This document shows, in pieces, positions 61,626 through 64,000 of a stretch of 64,000 bases of DNA. The translations under genes and the position numbers were made by a program. The notes beneath the pieces were generated by a model. That model was not told where the DNA came from, did not search any database, and saw nothing but the letters and a program-made list of their open reading frames with translations. Every line of letters begins with the position of its first letter. Position 1 is the stretch's first letter. The DNA is from Caloramator sp. mosi_1 (GTDB lineage: Bacteria > Bacillota > Clostridia > Clostridiales > Caloramatoraceae): NCBI RefSeq assembly GCF_028622835.1, contig NZ_CP117677.1, positions 1,594,820 through 1,658,819 on the forward strand. The letters are read 5' to 3'.

Positions 61626-62448
61626 ATGAATATTGTTGAAGTTAAAAATTTGAAAAAGACTATAAACGGCAGAGAGGTTCTAAGAGATATAAATTTGTTT
61701 GTAAAACAAAGTGAAATATATGGCTTATTAGGAAAGAATGGTGCGGGCAAAACAACAACAATAAGATCTATACTTGGTTTAATAAAAAAGATTATGGGGA
61801 TATAAAAATTTTTGGTGAAGAAGTTGAAAAAATAGATTATAAAAGAGTTGGGGTTATGTTTGATTATGAAACTTTTAACTTTGATTGGACTGTTGAAGAT
61901 AATTTGAAATCTATGTGTTATATATATGGTGCAGACGAACAAGATATATTTTCATATATTGATTTATTGCAAATTAATCAAATAGATTTAAAGAAGAAAT
62001 TCAGGCATTTATCAAAAGGTATGAAGAGGAAGGTTTCATTAATAAGTGTTCTTCTCCCTAATCCAGACTTAATAATACTTGATGAGCCAACATCAGGATT
62101 AGATCCAGAAATGCAAATAGTAGTGAGAAATTTTATTCTTGAGCTAAAAAAGAAAGGAAAAACAATAATATTTAGTTCGCATAATTTAGAAGAAGTGCAA
62201 AAAGTATGTGATAAAGTATCTATAATTAATAAAGGTGAAACATTAGTTGAATTTCCTATACAAAAAATTATTACATAATAAGAGGAGAATTTACAAGGTT
62301 AGATATGTATAAAATTAAAAATACTGATTTTTATATAATGGGAGAAGAATTAATAAAAAATATTGAAATTAGTGATTATACAGTAGTTGAAAGTTTAGAA
62401 GGAATCTATATGTTAGCTGTAGGAGGAGATTTTATATATGGTAAATAA
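61626..62448 (+). CDS. ABC transporter ATP-binding protein (frameshifted)
   Basis: ATG 61626 behind TTGAGGAG. Walker A GKNGAGKTT, signature LSKGMKRK, Walker B LIILDEPTSGLDPE, and the switch SSHNLEE. One shift at 61790 and one near 62276 (stop after FPIQKIIT) break it; the continuation RGEFTRLDMYKIKNTDFYIM ... LAVGGDFIYGK completes about 275 residues. It overlaps the permease start by 11 bases. Sibling of the ATPase at 42601 and of antimicrobial-peptide or multidrug ABC exporters. Confidence 0.85.
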
Positions 62449-63098
62449 GATAAAATTTATTAAGTTAGAGTTGAAAAATTTAATAAAAACAATGTTTATT
62501 TCATTAGTTCTAATTAATGTAATTTTATTTGTGCTATTACTAAATATAAGCGACTTTTTGCAACAATAAAAAATATAAGGGATTTATCACAATTATATGT
62601 TTTAGTTTTATTAATTTCAATTTCATATTCAATTATATTCATATCAACTATAAATTTAGAAAAAGAAAAGTTATATAATGTATATCATAGATATTTCGTA
62701 ATTCCGATAAAATCCCCATATAATTTAATTATAAAATTAATCCCAATTATTATTATTGATTTAATATTACTAATTTTTTGGGGGTTGTTATATTTTTAAT
62801 GTATAGTCCAGTTAAATTACAAATATATTTACTATATTTGTTATTATCAATTATTTTTATAATTGGAGGTCTTTTGATATTTTTTTATTTTAATTTAACT
62901 ATGAGCAATTCAAGTTTGTTGCAGGTGATTAAGTTTATTTTGATATTTATTTTTTCATATTTCCCCAAATTATTAATTACTAAAAACAAGTCAGCAGAAT
63001 TTTTATTAGGATTAATTTTACTCTTAGTTGTTACAATATTCTTTATTGGAATATTCTTAGTTAAAAAATTAAATTCAGAAAAGGTTTTGTTACAATAA
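62438..63098 (+). CDS. ABC-2 type permease (frameshifted)
   Basis: ATG 62438 behind AGGAGGAG. Breaks near 62553 and 62780 (T runs) link three hydrophobic blocks into about 221 residues with six membrane helices (MFISLVLINVILFVLLL, LYVLVLLISISYSIIFI, LIPIIIIDLILLIF, LQIYLLYLLLSIIFIIGGLL, VIKFILIFIFSYFPKLLI, LLGLILLLVVTIFFIGIFLV). Partner of the overlapping ATPase. Substrate unknown; peptide export or immunity is likely by analogy. Confidence 0.8.
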
Positions 63099-63173
63099 AA
63101 AGTTATTTCTTAATTACTTGAGTGGTATACGTTCAGAATGTCTGTCTTTTCAAGTAATTATAAAAAGGAAGAA

Positions 63174-63659
63174 ATAATGAAGACATTTGTTGAGGTGTTC
63201 AATGGGATTATAAGTAATAAGGAAGAAACATTGAAAGGGTATGAGGAAGTTATAAAAGAACTTACTTATACCAAAGATTTGGATGATAAAATAAATGGAC
63301 TTGAAAAGGAAGCAAAATAAATTTTAGATGAGATAAATAGATGCATTCGTTATAATGCAACTAAATCACAGGGGCAAGAGAAAAATACTACAAAATACAA
63401 TGCCTTAGTTGAAATGTATGAAGGTATAATAAAGGAAATCAAAGATGTTGAAAATGAAAGGTTTGAAAGGCTTGTAAAGAAGGATAGGAAAGAGGAATTT
63501 ATGCAGGTTTCAAGGGACAGGAATGGGTTAATAGATGAGTTTGATGAGGAGCTTTGGAATACGGTAATTGAGAAAGTTAAGGTTTATGAAGGTGGGAAGG
63601 TTGTGGTTGTGTTTAAGGATGGGATAGTGGTTGAGAGGGTGGGTGACAGTATAAGATAA
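63174..63659 (+). pseudogene. Large serine recombinase C-terminal fragment
   Basis: TFVEVFNGIISNKEETLKGY, EEVIKELTYTKDLDD, then an in-frame TAA (EAK-stop), then INRCIRYNATKSQGQ and the coiled coil ALVEMYEGIIKEIKDVENER, ending KVVVVFKDGIVVERVGD. The upstream edge starts in ISL3-like sequence at about 63120. Fourth fragment of this recombinase. Confidence 0.7.
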
Positions 63660-63713
63660 TTTTACTACGTTTTTTATTTTATGATAAAATTTTAACGTGC
63701 ACTTTAATTTATA

Positions 63714-64000
63714 TTTGAGGAAATTGCACAATTTAAAAATCTTAAAACTGTATAATTTATCTACAGGTTATAATATAGAACATATAGGCCATAGGTTTTC
63801 ATTAAACCCTTCTGGTGGAGCGAAGCTATCTCTTTTGTTATATGCTACGATTGCTTGACCATTGGTATTATTTATAATGTAGTTGTAATTTTCCTCAATA
63901 TCATAACTTGAATCTATTATGTAATATTTAGGGTTTAATGTAGAACCCCAAAATTGCTTAAATTTTTAAAGTAAAAGAATAGCATACTTACCATCATTAA
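63714..64000 (-). mobile_element. IS copy C (composite-transposon IS), partial
   Basis: TTTGAGGAAATTGCACAATT starts the same end as copy A at 5550. After GGTTATAATAT the sequence jumps to the transposase block matching 6108-6330 of copy A (YIMDSSYDIEE region, read leftwards), so about 500 bases including the C-terminus are deleted. It continues beyond the window. Confidence 0.75.

Overview
The window is very AT-rich, with Firmicute-style ribosome binding sites (AGGAGG and variants), frequent TTG/GTG starts and gene families typical of Clostridium (Rpn-type PD-(D/E)XK nucleases, Cys-rich peptide/radical SAM loci, PCAT bacteriocin exporters, IS110, ISL3, IS66, IS21 and IS605 elements). It looks like an accessory, insertion-sequence-saturated island of a Clostridium sensu lato genome (C. 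botulinum/sporogenes-like), chromosomal or plasmid. No rRNA, tRNA, CRISPR array or core housekeeping gene was seen.

A property of the whole window: a large share of genes are broken by single-base deletions, most of them in runs of A, T or G. Restoring one base repeatedly recreates a full-length, family-consistent protein (for example six times in the C39 ABC exporter and four times in its HlyD partner). This is the signature of homopolymer errors in an unpolished assembly, so many genes called frameshifted here may be intact in the cell. A second class of damage cannot be explained that way: in-frame nonsense codons, insertion-sequence interruptions and internal deletions. Examples are a TAG in the radical SAM/S41 gene, two stops in the second Cys-rich peptide, and the IS605-split maturase.

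Layout. 0.1-2.4 kb: a secreted and a membrane-anchored protein of unknown function. 2.4-5.5 kb: IS66 and IS256 remnants and an IS1380 transposase. 5.55-12.4 kb: two inverted copies of one 1.5-kb IS bracketing a 3.8-kb leftward operon (small protein, PD-(D/E)XK nuclease, truncated MBL-fold protein, VWA protein, HExxH metallopeptidase-like protein, small acidic protein), a composite transposon carrying an uncharacterised, possibly defensive, module. 12.4-17.5 kb: an orphan membrane-interacting protein, an Rpn nuclease, an XRE/ImmA-type pair, a Com-like zinc-ribbon miniprotein and an HTH gene cut by IS21. 17.5-24.6 kb: IS21, IS256 and amidase relics, IS110 with a structured candidate bridge RNA, an ECF sigma/anti-sigma pair and an IS3 relic. 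25.2-27.2 kb: a GC-richer PD-(D/E)XK protein. 27.6-32.4 kb: a second IS21, a zinc-ribbon/IS240-type IS, and an ADP-ribosylglycohydrolase with an overlapping partner.

32.4-63.7 kb is a mosaic of secretion and peptide cassettes, several of which sit directly downstream of copies of one composite repeat (GNRA-loop terminator, large-serine-recombinase C-terminal fragment, promoter-like TTGACT-(TA)n-TATAAT tract, antisense zinc-ribbon fragment). Cassette 1 (33.2-39.4 kb) is a double-glycine two-peptide bacteriocin locus with LspA-like and DUF3267-like membrane proteins, C39 exporter, very large HlyD protein and a candidate immunity protein. Cassette 2 (42.6-49.3 kb) has an ABC exporter/immunity pair, two Cys-rich precursor peptides, a radical SAM maturase split by IS605/TnpB, and a radical SAM-SPASM-S41 protease fusion. 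At 50.1-53.0 kb is a ribbon-helix-helix / tandem nuclease-like / nitrilase-fold trio. Cassette 3 (54.3-57.0 kb) encodes secreted and membrane-anchored proteins; cassette 4 (59.5-63.1 kb) a decayed radical SAM gene, a membrane protein and a second ABC pair. The window ends in recombinase debris and a third partial copy of the composite-transposon IS.
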